Assembly: GCA_045119215.1 (NCBI GenBank)
Contig: JBGVDD010000085.1
Span: forward strand, 1 to 64,000
Source of the DNA: RUG11237 sp045119215
GTDB taxonomy: Bacteria; Bacillota; Clostridia; Lachnospirales; Lachnospiraceae
Reading direction: 5' to 3'
DNA length: 64,000 bases
The position numbers and the translations under genes were made by a program. The notes beneath the pieces were generated by a model. It worked only from the letters and a program-made list of their open reading frames with translations. It was not told the origin of the DNA and ran no database searches. Below, one piece after another: positions 18,234 through 26,645 of this stretch. The first letter of the stretch is position 1. Each line of letters starts with the position of its first letter.

Positions 18234-18263
18234 TAGTATAAGTAATGTAATAAATTTTATTCA
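18234..18263 (-). promoter_or_regulatory. Sigma-G (forespore) promoter of the SASP gene
   Basis: On the minus strand TGAATA (18263-18258), 17 nt, TATACTA (18240-18234). The known sigma-G consensus is about TGAATA, 17-18 nt, CATACTA, so only the first base of the -10 differs. The predicted leader is about 105 nt, longer than for most SASP genes. The element lies just behind the stop codon of the lipoprotein gene. Confidence 0.75.
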
Positions 18264-18277
18264 ATTTTTTTCAGTTT

Positions 18278-18817
18278 TTATTCTGCTTGGGACTGCTCTA
18301 AAGAATCCTCTAGAGTTCCTGGGTCTTCGTTGGCTGCTTCCTCTGGATTAATTTCCTGTACTTTTGATGTGTCCGTATCATCTGCTGCTTCTGATGTCTC
18401 ATTGGCCGCTTCCTCTGGCAAAACCTCTTTCACTTTGGATGTTTCTCCATCCGCTGCAGCCTTCTTATCTTCTTTCTTTTCTTCTTTTTTTTCTTCTTTT
18501 TTTTCTTCTTTCTGTTCCTCTTTCTGTGTCTGTTCTTTCCCCGTTTTCTCTGCCGGAACTTTCTCCTCTCCCGATTCCTCTGCTGGTGCATCCTCAGGAT
18601 CTAGTTGAATCACTTCCACATCAGCATCTTCTGTCTTTGGGGCAATGGGAGCTTCTGTTACAACATTTTCTTTTTCTGTAGTTTCTTCAACCGCAGGGTC
18701 TACTTCTTCATTCGTTGTAATTCCATCCTGAACTTCCACTCCTTTATCCCCACAAGCAGTAAGCATAGCTGCTCCAAAAGTTCCAAGTAACAAAACTGTA
18801 AGTACTTTCTTTCTCAT
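18278..18817 (-). CDS. Small acidic lipoprotein with Glu/Lys-rich low-complexity region
   Basis: A 179-residue secreted lipoprotein: MRKKVLTVLLLGTFGAAMLT is followed by the lipobox cysteine (Cys22). The mature part has no recognisable fold: an acidic N-terminal half, then an EEKKEEKKEEKKED run (about residues 103-118), then two imperfect copies of a unit read as TSKVKEVLPEEAANE and TSKVQEINPEEAANE. The Glu/Lys run is encoded by a near-perfect TTCTTTTTT-type repeat, prone to length change. It lies 48 nt behind porB in the same direction and could be read through from it. I do not recognise a family or function. Confidence 0.75.
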   Translation of the reverse strand: MRKKVLTVLLLGTFGAAMLTACGDKGVEVQDGITTNEEVDPAVEETTEKENVVTEAPIAPKTEDADVEVIQLDPEDAPAEESGEEKVPAEKTGKEQTQKEEQKEEKKEEKKEEKKEDKKAAADGETSKVKEVLPEEAANETSEAADDTDTSKVQEINPEEAANEDPGTLEDSLEQSQAE

Positions 18818-18865
18818 AGTTTTCTGCTCCCTTTTTTTATTTTTATGTTTTTTATTTTCCGGTAA

Positions 18866-19798
18866 CTATTCTTCACATCTTCTCAATAGTTCTTCCCATC
18901 TTCTGTCCACTTCCTTCTGATAAGTTTCGATAAGATGCTCATTTTCCTTTTTGAATAAATGTTTAAATCTTCCCTGTTTCTTTAAGAAATCTTCGATTGG
19001 AAGACGATTCTTTGGTTTATAATTCAAAATCCACTTTCCATCTTCCACTTCGAATAATGGCCAGTAATTTGTTTCCACTGCCAACTTACAAATCTCCATT
19101 ATGTCTTCTGTAGGATATCTCCATCCTCTTGGACATGGTGACATAATATTTAAAAAGGCGGCTCCCTTTTTGTAGATTGCCTTTTCTGATTTTATATGCA
19201 AGTCTTTAAAATTCTGGAAAAAGGTTGTCTGGGCTGCGTAAGGTACATAATGTTCTGCAATAATTGCAGTCAAATCCTTACGGTTTTGATGTTTACCCAC
19301 TGATTCTGTTCCCACAGGTGTGGTGGTAGTGTCTGCATACATTGGTGTTGCAGACGAACGCTGGATACCTGTATTCATATAAGCACCATTGTCATAACAT
19401 ACATAAACCAAATCATGATTTCTTTCCATGGCACCTGACAAAGACTGAAAACCAATGTCATAGGTTCCGCCGTCTCCACCAAAAGCAATAAACTTATAGG
19501 TTTCATCTAACTTACCTTTTTTCTTCATCACATTATACGCTGCCTCCGCTCCGGACAGAGTTGCTCCTGCATTTTCAAAGGCATTGTGTATATAACTGTC
19601 TTCCCAGGCAGTATATGGATACATAAAGGTAGACACTTCCAGGCAGCCTGTGGCATTTCCAATCACAGCCTTGTCTCCTTCATGAAGTCCACGAAGTACA
19701 TTTCGAACTGCAATGGTTCCACCACAGCCCGCACACATTCTATGACCTGGAGCTAAACGTTCTGGTTTATTCATAGTCTCTTTAAAATTATAACTCAT
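18866..19798 (-). CDS. porB: Pyruvate:ferredoxin oxidoreductase beta subunit (thiamine pyrophosphate binding)
   Basis: A 310-residue protein with GGAGG before the ATG at 19798. RLAPGHRMCAGCG at the N-terminus supplies cysteines of the subunit's iron-sulphur cluster, GGDGGTYDIGFQSLSGAMER is the thiamine pyrophosphate/Mg motif, and NIMSPCPRGWRYP is a further conserved cluster region. This is the beta chain of the four-subunit type of 2-oxoacid:ferredoxin oxidoreductase, converting pyruvate to acetyl-CoA, CO2 and reduced ferredoxin. Last gene of porC-porD-porA-porB. A 2-ketoisovalerate specificity cannot be fully ruled out from sequence, but pyruvate is most likely in a fermenter. Confidence 0.9.
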   Translation of the reverse strand: MSYNFKETMNKPERLAPGHRMCAGCGGTIAVRNVLRGLHEGDKAVIGNATGCLEVSTFMYPYTAWEDSYIHNAFENAGATLSGAEAAYNVMKKKGKLDETYKFIAFGGDGGTYDIGFQSLSGAMERNHDLVYVCYDNGAYMNTGIQRSSATPMYADTTTTPVGTESVGKHQNRKDLTAIIAEHYVPYAAQTTFFQNFKDLHIKSEKAIYKKGAAFLNIMSPCPRGWRYPTEDIMEICKLAVETNYWPLFEVEDGKWILNYKPKNRLPIEDFLKKQGRFKHLFKKENEHLIETYQKEVDRRWEELLRRCEE

Positions 19799-19812
19799 CG
19801 CTCTACCTCCAA

Positions 19813-20991
19813 CTATTTACGAAGTCCTATATAACTATATCCATCAACAACTTTGCCATTGGCAACTTCCTCTAATTCATCAAAAATATGCCAGAAGTCC
19901 TCTACCTTAATATCACGTCCACCAAGACCATACATATACTCTACTGTCTTTGCTGTATTCCCTGCTCTATGTAATGCTGCCATAGTCTCTGCACCCAGAG
20001 GTCCTCCATTACCTGAAAAGCTTTCTGCCCTGTCCATAAGACCAACTACTTTTACTTTAGACAATGCCTTGGCAATCTCTTCTCCTGGGAATGGACGGAA
20101 GAATCGAATTTTCAACAATCCAACCTTTCTTCCCTCTTCACGAAGTCTGTCAATAGCATCCTTGGCGGTACCCGCTGCAGAACCTATCAACACAACGGCA
20201 TACTCTGCATCATCTAATCTGTATTCTTCAAATAATCCGTACTGTCTTCCTGACATCTTGGCAAATTCGTTCATTACGTCAATGGCAACCTGCTTTGCGT
20301 TTTTCATAGCCTGTACCTGACCATATTTTGATTCCATATAATAGTTGGAAACCGCATATGGTCCCACCGCCATAGGTTCCTTTGGATTTAACAGATAGTG
20401 CTCTGGCTCATATTCCCCTACGAAATTACGAACTTCCTCATCTTCTAATAATTCCATATTCTGTACACCGTGGCTGGTAATAAATCCATCCTGACATACC
20501 ATAATGGGAAGGCGTACATCCTTGTGTTCTGCAATACGATAAGCCATGACAAAATTGTCATATACCTCCTGATTATCTTCTGCGTAAAGCTGAATCCATC
20601 CCGAATCCCTTGCACCCATACTGTCAGAATGGTCACAGTTGATATTGATAGGACCGGACAATGCTCTGTTTACCAATGCAAGCATCAAAGGCAGTCTGTC
20701 AGAAGCTGCCACGTACAATTCTTCCCACATAAGAGCCATTCCACAGGAGGAAGTTGCTGTCAATGCTCTTGCTCCCGCTGCCTCTGCTCCCAAGGCTGCT
20801 GACATAGAAGAATGTTCACTTTCTACCGGAATAAATTCTGTATCCACCTGTCCGTTAGCAACGAACTTTGAAAAATACTCCGGAATCTCTGTGGATGGAG
20901 TAATTGGAAATGCCGGAAATACATCCGGGTTAATCTGACGAAGTGCAATGGAAGCTGCTTCGTTTCCTGATAATCTCTCTCTTTTTGCCAT
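19813..20991 (-). CDS. porA: Pyruvate:ferredoxin oxidoreductase alpha subunit
   Basis: A 392-residue protein. The N-terminal pyrimidine-binding domain shows AFPITPSTEIPEYFSKFVA and ESEHSSMSAALGAEAAGAR, the glutamate and loop that activate thiamine pyrophosphate; TATSSCGMALMWEELYVAA and the C-terminal VGLMDRAESFSGNGGPLG segment are family landmarks. It pairs with PorB to form the active site. The stop of porD and this start are separated by 1 nt, so the subunits are translationally coupled. Full family length. Confidence 0.92.
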   Translation of the reverse strand: MAKRERLSGNEAASIALRQINPDVFPAFPITPSTEIPEYFSKFVANGQVDTEFIPVESEHSSMSAALGAEAAGARALTATSSCGMALMWEELYVAASDRLPLMLALVNRALSGPININCDHSDSMGARDSGWIQLYAEDNQEVYDNFVMAYRIAEHKDVRLPIMVCQDGFITSHGVQNMELLEDEEVRNFVGEYEPEHYLLNPKEPMAVGPYAVSNYYMESKYGQVQAMKNAKQVAIDVMNEFAKMSGRQYGLFEEYRLDDAEYAVVLIGSAAGTAKDAIDRLREEGRKVGLLKIRFFRPFPGEEIAKALSKVKVVGLMDRAESFSGNGGPLGAETMAALHRAGNTAKTVEYMYGLGGRDIKVEDFWHIFDELEEVANGKVVDGYSYIGLRK

Positions 20992-20992
20992 C

Positions 20993-21298
20993 TTACTCTA
21001 CTCCTTCCATGGTAATTGCATGAAATGGGCATGCCTTTACGCAGATACCACATCCCTTACAGTGATCATAATCAAAATCCAGTCTCTTCATATCCTTTAC
21101 CGGAATTGCTGAATCAGGACATACCGGTGTACAAAGCAGACACTGGGTACACTTTTCTTCGATAAAACAAGGCTTATCCTTAGACCATTCCCCGGTGTTA
21201 AATAACTTAGAAGTTGCCGGCTCATAAATCTGATTCCCCGGTGTTATCTCGTTCCATTTACTTTTTTCATTTATATTTGCTGCCTTAAATTCTGCCAT
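20993..21298 (-). CDS. porD: Pyruvate:ferredoxin oxidoreductase delta subunit (2[4Fe-4S] ferredoxin type)
   Basis: A 101-residue protein with two complete cluster motifs, CTQCLLCTPVCP (near residue 51) and CKGCGICVKACP (near residue 82), each binding a [4Fe-4S] centre. The N-terminal 45 residues are the extension typical of PorD. It relays electrons from the PorAB site to soluble ferredoxin. Its start overlaps the porC stop by 1 nt and its stop lies 1 nt before porA, so all four subunits are made together. Confidence 0.93.
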   Translation of the reverse strand: MAEFKAANINEKSKWNEITPGNQIYEPATSKLFNTGEWSKDKPCFIEEKCTQCLLCTPVCPDSAIPVKDMKRLDFDYDHCKGCGICVKACPFHAITMEGVE

Positions 21299-21861
21299 TA
21301 CTGTACCTCCTTTAACGCTGCCTTTAATGCTTTTAAGTTTCCTTCAATCACTTCCGGCTTTGTTGCAAATTTCTTCTTAAAGGAATCTTCCATCTCTTTT
21401 AGGAAGGTATCCTCATCTACTGCTTTGGTTACCTTTACAACCGCTGCAAGCATAGGTGTATTGGGGAAATATTTCCCTAAGGTTTCCATGGAAATCTTTC
21501 TTGCATCTATGGTATATAATTCCCCCTCGTATCCATGTAAGTGGGGAAGGATTTCTTCCTTTGATTTCTCTGTATTTACAATCACTGCCCCTGTTTTTTT
21601 CAAACCGGCAGTTACATTCACTACCTCTAATAAGCTTTCATCTACCACAACAGAATAATCCGGCTGATATATATTTGAATGAACCCGAATATTCTTGTCA
21701 TCAATCCGGTTGTACACAGTTACCGGAGCCCCCATTCGTTCCGGGCCATATTCTGGAAAAGCCTGCACATATTTTCCTGTAAAAAAGGCTACATCCGCTA
21801 AAAGCATTGCCGCTGTCTTAGCACCCTGTCCGCCTCGACCATGCCATCTGATTTCAATCAT
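21298..21861 (-). CDS. porC: Pyruvate:ferredoxin oxidoreductase gamma subunit
   Basis: A 187-residue protein. I use the ATG at 21861, 8 nt behind AAGGAG; the frame extends 13 codons upstream without a ribosome site. It begins MIEIRWHGRGGQGAKTAAML, the signature of the gamma domain, followed by QAFPEYGPERMGAPVTVYNRID and PNTPMLAAVVKV. First gene of the por operon, with a sigma-A type promoter upstream. The gamma chain contacts CoA and the other subunits. Confidence 0.92.
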   Translation of the reverse strand: MIEIRWHGRGGQGAKTAAMLLADVAFFTGKYVQAFPEYGPERMGAPVTVYNRIDDKNIRVHSNIYQPDYSVVVDESLLEVVNVTAGLKKTGAVIVNTEKSKEEILPHLHGYEGELYTIDARKISMETLGKYFPNTPMLAAVVKVTKAVDEDTFLKEMEDSFKKKFATKPEVIEGNLKALKAALKEVQ

Positions 21862-21908
21862 GACTATTCTCTCCTTTTGTATTTTAAATTTAATACACAC
21901 AACTTTTT

Positions 21909-21937
21909 ATTTTAGCATCTTTATTATTCAGGAGCAA
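21909..21937 (-). promoter_or_regulatory. Sigma-A promoter of the porCDAB operon
   Basis: On the minus strand TTGCTC (21937-21932), 17 nt, TAAAAT (21914-21909), with an extended TG just before the -10. It ends 47 nt before the porC start and lies between the upstream gene's terminator and porC. Confidence 0.6.
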
Positions 21938-21947
21938 GAAAAAATAA

Positions 21948-21991
21948 AAAAATGTATTGCAACAGGATTTCGCCTAATACAATACATTTTT
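21948..21991 (-). terminator. Terminator of the trigger-factor-like lipoprotein gene
   Basis: AAAAATGTATTG pairs perfectly with CAATACATTTTT around a 20-nt loop that may itself fold; the minus-strand transcript then runs into a T-rich tract. It separates the lipoprotein gene from the por operon. Confidence 0.8.
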
Positions 21992-22025
21992 ATCCTTTCA
22001 TTACCCTTTTATATTCGTTACTCTC

Positions 22026-23321
22026 TTATTCGTTACTCTCTTCTGTTTCAGCACTTTCCTTTGTATCCGCTTCTTCTGTTGTCTTTTCTGCTTCCTCAGT
22101 CTCGGTTGCTTCTTCCTTTACATTCTCCATCAGATACTCCATAACATTCTGTGCCTGGATATTGTCTCTAAAAGTCTGCTTAAGTTCATCTAAGACATAG
22201 CCCTGTCCCTCTAAGTAGCTCCAAAACTCGTCTTCCTTTTCATAACCAGCCTCATCCATACACTGCTTTACATATTTATCAAAGGCCTCGTCGGTACACT
22301 CTAAACCTTCTTCCTTTGCAATGGTGTTGAAATACATTTTCTGCATTAACATATTCTTTGCGTAACTTACAGCAGTATCCTTTAAATCTTCCTTGGTTGC
22401 CTCTGTGCTCTCTAAATATTCATCCAGAGTTTTTCCTTCATAATAAGTGCTAATCATTTTTTCCTGATATTCCAGATAATCCACAATATATTCTTTCATA
22501 TCCTTCTCATCATATTTTTTTACATTACATATGGACGAGAGGGCTGACCATACTTCCTGCTGTTTCTGTGATTCTGCACTGCTCTGATTCTGTGCTGTCA
22601 GTTCATCTGCAAGCACTGCCTTGTAGGCTTCCATGCTGTCATATTCTGTATTTTCTTTCACCAGTTCATCGGTGAGCTCTATGGTTTCCTTGGTATAAAT
22701 ACCATTTACTGTTACCTCAAAGTTCACTTCTTTCCCTGCTAAATCTTCACTGGTATAGTTTTCAGGAAATGTCAATGGCAGATTTACTGTCTCTCCCTTC
22801 TTAACGCCAATCAAACCGTCTTCAAATCCATCAATGAAAGTTCCACTTCCAATTTCTAACTTATAACCTTCTGCAGAGCCGCCATCGAAAGCTTTCCCGT
22901 CCTTGGTTCCCACATAGTTAATATCTGCAATATCCCCTTTTTGAATGGTATCCCTGTCCGTCACTTCCACTTCCTTCTCGGTGTAGCTTGCCATAGCTTC
23001 CTTTAATTTATTTTCAATGACTTCTTCAGTCACTTCCTCTACTGTAACCTTACTAATGGTTAAATTTTTATAATCGCCAATAGTGACCGAATCATTGTCA
23101 ATCAATGGATTTTCAATTTTATTTTCTGTATCCACACTGGTATCAATATCTGTATAATAATAAGACCAATCTGTGGCATTGGTCTTTGCCACCTTATCTT
23201 CTGTACCTGCGCTGTCAGTTGTTTCCTCTGTAGAACCTTTCTTTTCACTTGTGTTTTCTCCACATGCTGTCACAGACAGTGCCATTGCAGCAAGTAAAGC
23301 TACGATAATCTTCTTTTTCAT
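22026..23321 (-). CDS. Secreted trigger-factor-like FKBP-type peptidyl-prolyl isomerase lipoprotein
   Basis: A 431-residue lipoprotein: MKKKIIVALLAAMALSVTAC carries the lipobox (Cys20). After an acidic linker there is an N-terminal segment like trigger factor, then an FKBP domain (about 130-215: IQKGDIADINYVGTKDGKAF, FIDGFEDGLIGVKKGE), then the helical trigger-factor C-terminal arms (about 215-400) and an acidic Glu/Thr tail. This is a trigger factor without ribosome-binding motif placed outside the membrane, so it likely folds or protects exported proteins at the cell surface, a role comparable to PrsA. Single gene with its own terminator. Function inferred from domains. Confidence 0.85.
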   Translation of the reverse strand: MKKKIIVALLAAMALSVTACGENTSEKKGSTEETTDSAGTEDKVAKTNATDWSYYYTDIDTSVDTENKIENPLIDNDSVTIGDYKNLTISKVTVEEVTEEVIENKLKEAMASYTEKEVEVTDRDTIQKGDIADINYVGTKDGKAFDGGSAEGYKLEIGSGTFIDGFEDGLIGVKKGETVNLPLTFPENYTSEDLAGKEVNFEVTVNGIYTKETIELTDELVKENTEYDSMEAYKAVLADELTAQNQSSAESQKQQEVWSALSSICNVKKYDEKDMKEYIVDYLEYQEKMISTYYEGKTLDEYLESTEATKEDLKDTAVSYAKNMLMQKMYFNTIAKEEGLECTDEAFDKYVKQCMDEAGYEKEDEFWSYLEGQGYVLDELKQTFRDNIQAQNVMEYLMENVKEEATETEEAEKTTEEADTKESAETEESNE

Positions 23322-23440
23322 ATGGTTTTTGTAATTCCTTTCCTTTTCGTTGATTTCATCCTCTCAAAGCGTTTATGGTGACTTTCTCTCCCCAAAACGC
23401 CACAAAGTTCATTGTAACACAGTTTTCACAAAATAGAAAC

Positions 23441-23490
23441 ATCCATTTACAAGATTGGTGACAAAATCCATTTACAAGATTGGTGACAAA
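23441..23490. repeat. Perfect 25-bp tandem duplication across the cls stop codon
   Basis: The 25-bp unit starting ATCCATTTACAAGATTGG occurs twice, head to tail (23441-23465 and 23466-23490), with no mismatch. The second unit includes the last codons and the stop of cls; the first is a copy lying just behind it. Looks like a recent slippage duplication. Confidence 0.9.
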
Positions 23491-24941
23491 AGTCTGGAAA
23501 ACTGTTCCTTCACCCTGATTTTAAAGCTGCGGTTATTGTACTTATGCAATGTAATCCTGGTACATTTCTTAATATCTTCCATAAAAATATGCTCAAATTG
23601 ACTTGTGGTCTTCTCATCGTAAATGACTGCATTGACCTCAAAGTTAAGGTAAAAACTACGAATGTCAAAATTGGCTGTTCCATAACTACAAATCTTTCCA
23701 TCCACACACATTCCCTTGGTATGAAGAAAACCATTATCATAAGTGTAACACTCTGCTCCAGCCGATAACATATCCCCTATATAAGAATAAGTTGCCCAAT
23801 ATACAAAGGGATGATCCGGCTTACAGGGTATCATGATTTTTACATCCACCCCTGAAGATGCTGCCATCTTTAAGGTATTTAACATAGTTTCATCCGGTAT
23901 AAAATATGGAGTCTGAATATAAATATGATCCGTAGCATGACTGATAAGGTACACATAATTATCCCTTATAGTGGCCCATTTCGAATCCGGACCACTGGAA
24001 ATAATCTGTATTCCCACATTGCCTTTATGAGGCATCTGCTGGGTAAAATATTTATCAATCAAAAACAAATTTTTTCCAGATGCATAATTCCAGTCTAACA
24101 AAAAACGTATTTGTAACCCCAACACTGCACTTCCATATATCTTCATGTGGGTGTCCCGCCAATAGCCAAACTTTTTATCAAGTCCCAGGTATTCACGCCC
24201 TACATTAAACCCACCAATAAAACCTATCTCACCATCAATAATCACCAGTTTTCTGTGATTACGGTAGTTGATACGCAGGTGCATCTTTCGAAGCACCGCC
24301 GGGAAAAATTCCGCCGTCTCTATTCCACAGTCTCTAAGCTCCCTCCACTTTTTCTTTTTTATCTCCAGACTTCCCATACCATCGTATAGGATTCTTACCT
24401 CAACACCCTCTTTGGCCTTCTTCTTTAATACAGTTACAATCCTCTGAAACAATTCATCATCCCGGAAAATGTAATACTGTATATGTATGTATTTTTTTGC
24501 CTGTTCCATACACCGAATTAATTCATCAAATTTCTCATTTCCATCTGTATATATTTCCAGCTCATTGTCTCCATTATACACAGCCCCTGCTATATTTAGA
24601 TTGTAATAAACCAGTTCCTGGTATGACTTTTGACGATAGCTTTCCGTCTCATTTATCTCTCTTTTTACAATCTCACTCTGATTTCGTATTTGGGAATTCA
24701 CAGAATCCTCTATTTCTTTGATTCGAAACATTCTTTTTTTATGCATATTCTGTCCCAGTACCAAATACAAAACAAAACCTGCCACCGGAATACAATATAA
24801 TACCAAAAGCCATGCCCACACGGTTCTTGGCTCTCTTCTCTCAAAGAAAATAATAATCACGGATAATATCATATTGATGTAAATAATATTATGCCCTATC
24901 CAACCCACAATTTCATGAATCACATACAAAAAAACATCCAT
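23472..24941 (-). CDS. cls: Cardiolipin synthase (phospholipase D family)
   Basis: A 489-residue membrane enzyme. Two N-terminal membrane helices (about 12-60, the PLDNc region with FFERREPRTVWAWLLVLYCIP) precede two PLD half-sites: HRKLVIIDGEIGFIGGFNVG (near 230) and HTKGMCVDGKICSYGTANFD (near 405), each with the HxK(x)4D core. The enzyme joins two phosphatidylglycerols into cardiolipin at the membrane. Normal length for Firmicute Cls. Its stop codon lies in a perfect 25-bp tandem repeat. A divergent gene of unknown function starts 190 nt away. Confidence 0.93.
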   Translation of the reverse strand: MDVFLYVIHEIVGWIGHNIIYINMILSVIIIFFERREPRTVWAWLLVLYCIPVAGFVLYLVLGQNMHKKRMFRIKEIEDSVNSQIRNQSEIVKREINETESYRQKSYQELVYYNLNIAGAVYNGDNELEIYTDGNEKFDELIRCMEQAKKYIHIQYYIFRDDELFQRIVTVLKKKAKEGVEVRILYDGMGSLEIKKKKWRELRDCGIETAEFFPAVLRKMHLRINYRNHRKLVIIDGEIGFIGGFNVGREYLGLDKKFGYWRDTHMKIYGSAVLGLQIRFLLDWNYASGKNLFLIDKYFTQQMPHKGNVGIQIISSGPDSKWATIRDNYVYLISHATDHIYIQTPYFIPDETMLNTLKMAASSGVDVKIMIPCKPDHPFVYWATYSYIGDMLSAGAECYTYDNGFLHTKGMCVDGKICSYGTANFDIRSFYLNFEVNAVIYDEKTTSQFEHIFMEDIKKCTRITLHKYNNRSFKIRVKEQFSRLLSPIL

Positions 24942-25003
24942 GGCTTACTCCTTAAATCCTTTTTGCTATATCATATACCATTTTGATTATAAGCACAAGA
25001 AGC

Positions 25004-25032
25004 TTGCACTTTCAAAAAAATGATGATACAAT
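25004..25032 (+). promoter_or_regulatory. Sigma-A promoter of the membrane-anchored unknown gene
   Basis: TTGCAC, 17 nt, TACAAT; 99 nt before the TTG start codon at 25132. Near-consensus spacing and sequence. Confidence 0.65.
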
Positions 25033-25131
25033 GGTTTACGTTTCATTGTAACTATTCACTACCTTCATAGTTACATCTTTTTGAACAGTTACATTTTATC
25101 TTACTATATTACATATTCAGGAGGTTACAAG

Positions 25132-25635
25132 TTGAGTACATTAACTATTGTTTTATTGGTTATCCTTGTCATTATGATTGCTCTATTGGTTGCATTATAC
25201 TTTTTTGGCAAGAAAGCTCAGAAACGTCAACAAGAACAGCAGGCTCAGATAGATGCCGCATCTCAAAGGGTTTCCATGCTTGTTATTGACAAAAAGAGAA
25301 TGCCCCTAAAAGATGCAGGACTGCCACAGATTGTCATCGATCAGACTCCTAAGCTGATGCGTCGTTCCAAACTGCCAATCGTAAAGGCTAAGGTTGGGGC
25401 AAAGATTATGACTTTTGTCTGTGATGAGAAAATCTTTGATATGGTTCCGGTAAAAAAAGAAGTGAAAGCAGATATCAGTGGAATCTATATCACCAAAGTC
25501 AGTGGTGTCCGTGGACCGCTAGAACAGCAGGATCCCAAAAAGAAAAAAGGTTTTCGTCAGAAATTAATGGAAAAAGCTTCTTCTCTTCAAAAGCAGGCTC
25601 AGGAAGAAGAAAACAAAACAAAAAAGAAGAAATAG
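25132..25635 (+). CDS. Membrane-anchored small basic protein of unknown function
   Basis: I start it at the TTG at 25132, 7 nt behind CAGGAGG; the frame is open further up but without a ribosome site. The 167-residue product has one N-terminal membrane helix (LTIVLLVILVIMIALLVALY, about 4-24), a coiled, Gln-rich stretch, a compact globular part (about 45-115, SMLVIDKKRMPLKDAGLPQI, then VKAKVGAKIMTFVCDEKIFD) and a very Lys-rich tail. The helix orientation puts the globular part in the cytoplasm. I do not recognise the family with certainty; the globular part looks conserved rather than random. It has its own promoter and terminator. Confidence 0.72.
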   Translation: MSTLTIVLLVILVIMIALLVALYFFGKKAQKRQQEQQAQIDAASQRVSMLVIDKKRMPLKDAGLPQIVIDQTPKLMRRSKLPIVKAKVGAKIMTFVCDEKIFDMVPVKKEVKADISGIYITKVSGVRGPLEQQDPKKKKGFRQKLMEKASSLQKQAQEEENKTKKKK

Positions 25636-25640
25636 GCAAA

Positions 25641-25665
25641 AAACCAGAGATGTTATCTCTGGTTT
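25641..25665. terminator. Bidirectional terminator between convergent genes
   Basis: AAACCAGAGAT pairs perfectly with ATCTCTGGTTT around a 3-nt loop, with T-rich sequence after it on the plus strand and A-rich before it. It lies 5 nt after the plus-strand unknown gene and 28 nt before the end of the DUF1934 gene. Confidence 0.9.
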
Positions 25666-25693
25666 TCTTATTTCTTCCATTCTTTTAAGTTTC

Positions 25694-26131
25694 CTAATCC
25701 AATGGCTGAATTTCTATGGAAATATCACAATCTGCCAAAAAATTATAGTTCACATCCATACCATATTTTACCTGAATCTGAATATTCTCCTCTTGTTCTT
25801 CCACACTGATGTCCCTGGTATCCAGACCAATGGTCATGGTACCGTAAGGTGTCTGATAATATGTCTGATTTTTCTTTCCCTTTTGAAAGACCATGTGCAC
25901 ATTACTGCTGCCCTTCTTTAATAGTTCAAAGGAATCCTCAGAATATTTCACCCTGCAATGTGTTACTTCTTCAAATCCTTCCAGCATCTCGTCATAAATC
26001 AGGTAATTCTTACCATTTCTCTGATAATATTCTCCCTTTGTAAGAATCTGAATTTCTTCATTTTCCCCATCATCTCTGTTTCCATTTTCAAAATGAAGCC
26101 CTGTGATTTTAATTAAAACATCTTTTGTCAT
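25694..26131 (-). CDS. DUF1934 (YwiB-like) beta-barrel protein
   Basis: A 145-residue all-beta protein: MTKDVLIKITGLHFENG, EIQILTKGEYYQRNGKNYLI, YDEMLEGFEEVTHCRVKY, then TPYGTMTIGLDTRDISVE. This strand order and the GLDT and YGTM elements match the DUF1934 family, a calycin-like barrel typified by Bacillus YwiB. No catalytic residues are known for the family. No signal peptide. It lies 26 nt behind the GNAT gene in the same direction. Confidence 0.82.
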   Translation of the reverse strand: MTKDVLIKITGLHFENGNRDDGENEEIQILTKGEYYQRNGKNYLIYDEMLEGFEEVTHCRVKYSEDSFELLKKGSSNVHMVFQKGKKNQTYYQTPYGTMTIGLDTRDISVEEQEENIQIQVKYGMDVNYNFLADCDISIEIQPLD

Positions 26132-26157
26132 GTCCTTCTCCTGTTACTTCAAAATAG

Positions 26158-26622
26158 TTATAATATTCCATATCTCATAGGTGTGTAGATAACACCATCC
26201 TGCTGCCTTTCTTTTCCCGTATCATAAAAACCGTATGTATGATAAAACCCCACCGCATAAGGTGCTGCATTCACGGTAAAGCTATTTTCCCCATATACTT
26301 TTTTTGCAAATGCCAGTATACTATCCAGCAAGCCTGTGGCAATACCCATTCTGTGATACTGTTTTTTCACAAACAAAAGAGAAATATGATTAAAATTGCG
26401 AAGTCCTGCAACGCCCACAATTTCATCCTCCAAAAAAGCCCCATAAATAATATATTTATCCTCCAAAAACATTTGTTGCAACATGGGGTCCTCTATAAAT
26501 TCCTGAAAACTTTTCACACCCTCCCTGGTATAGGTGGCCGCCTCAAACTGTAAAAAAGTCTGCCAAACCAGTTTCATTGCCGGGGCATATTCTTTTGCCT
26601 TAATCTTACGAATCTCTACCAT
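26158..26622 (-). CDS. GNAT-family N-acetyltransferase
   Basis: A 154-residue protein with the GNAT fold: N-terminal VEIRKIKAKEYAPAMKLV, strand-4 segment VGVAGLRNFNHISLLFVKKQ, the acetyl-CoA loop HRMGIATGLLDSILAFAKKV (motif A, Q/R-x-x-G-x-A), and VNAAPYAVGFYHTYGFYDTG (motif B). The substrate cannot be predicted. GGGGAAG lies before the ATG. A TATAAT box and a palindrome lie just upstream. Confidence 0.9.
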   Translation of the reverse strand: MVEIRKIKAKEYAPAMKLVWQTFLQFEAATYTREGVKSFQEFIEDPMLQQMFLEDKYIIYGAFLEDEIVGVAGLRNFNHISLLFVKKQYHRMGIATGLLDSILAFAKKVYGENSFTVNAAPYAVGFYHTYGFYDTGKERQQDGVIYTPMRYGIL

Positions 26623-26645
26623 AAACTTCCCCTTACATACATTTT

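Noticed and set aside
18469..18515. TTCTTTTTT repeat before porB as a regulatory tract
   Set aside because: It codes in frame for the Glu/Lys run of the small lipoprotein.
19853..20320. Plus-strand 155-codon open frame
   Set aside because: Antisense of porA; composition is that of a shadow frame.
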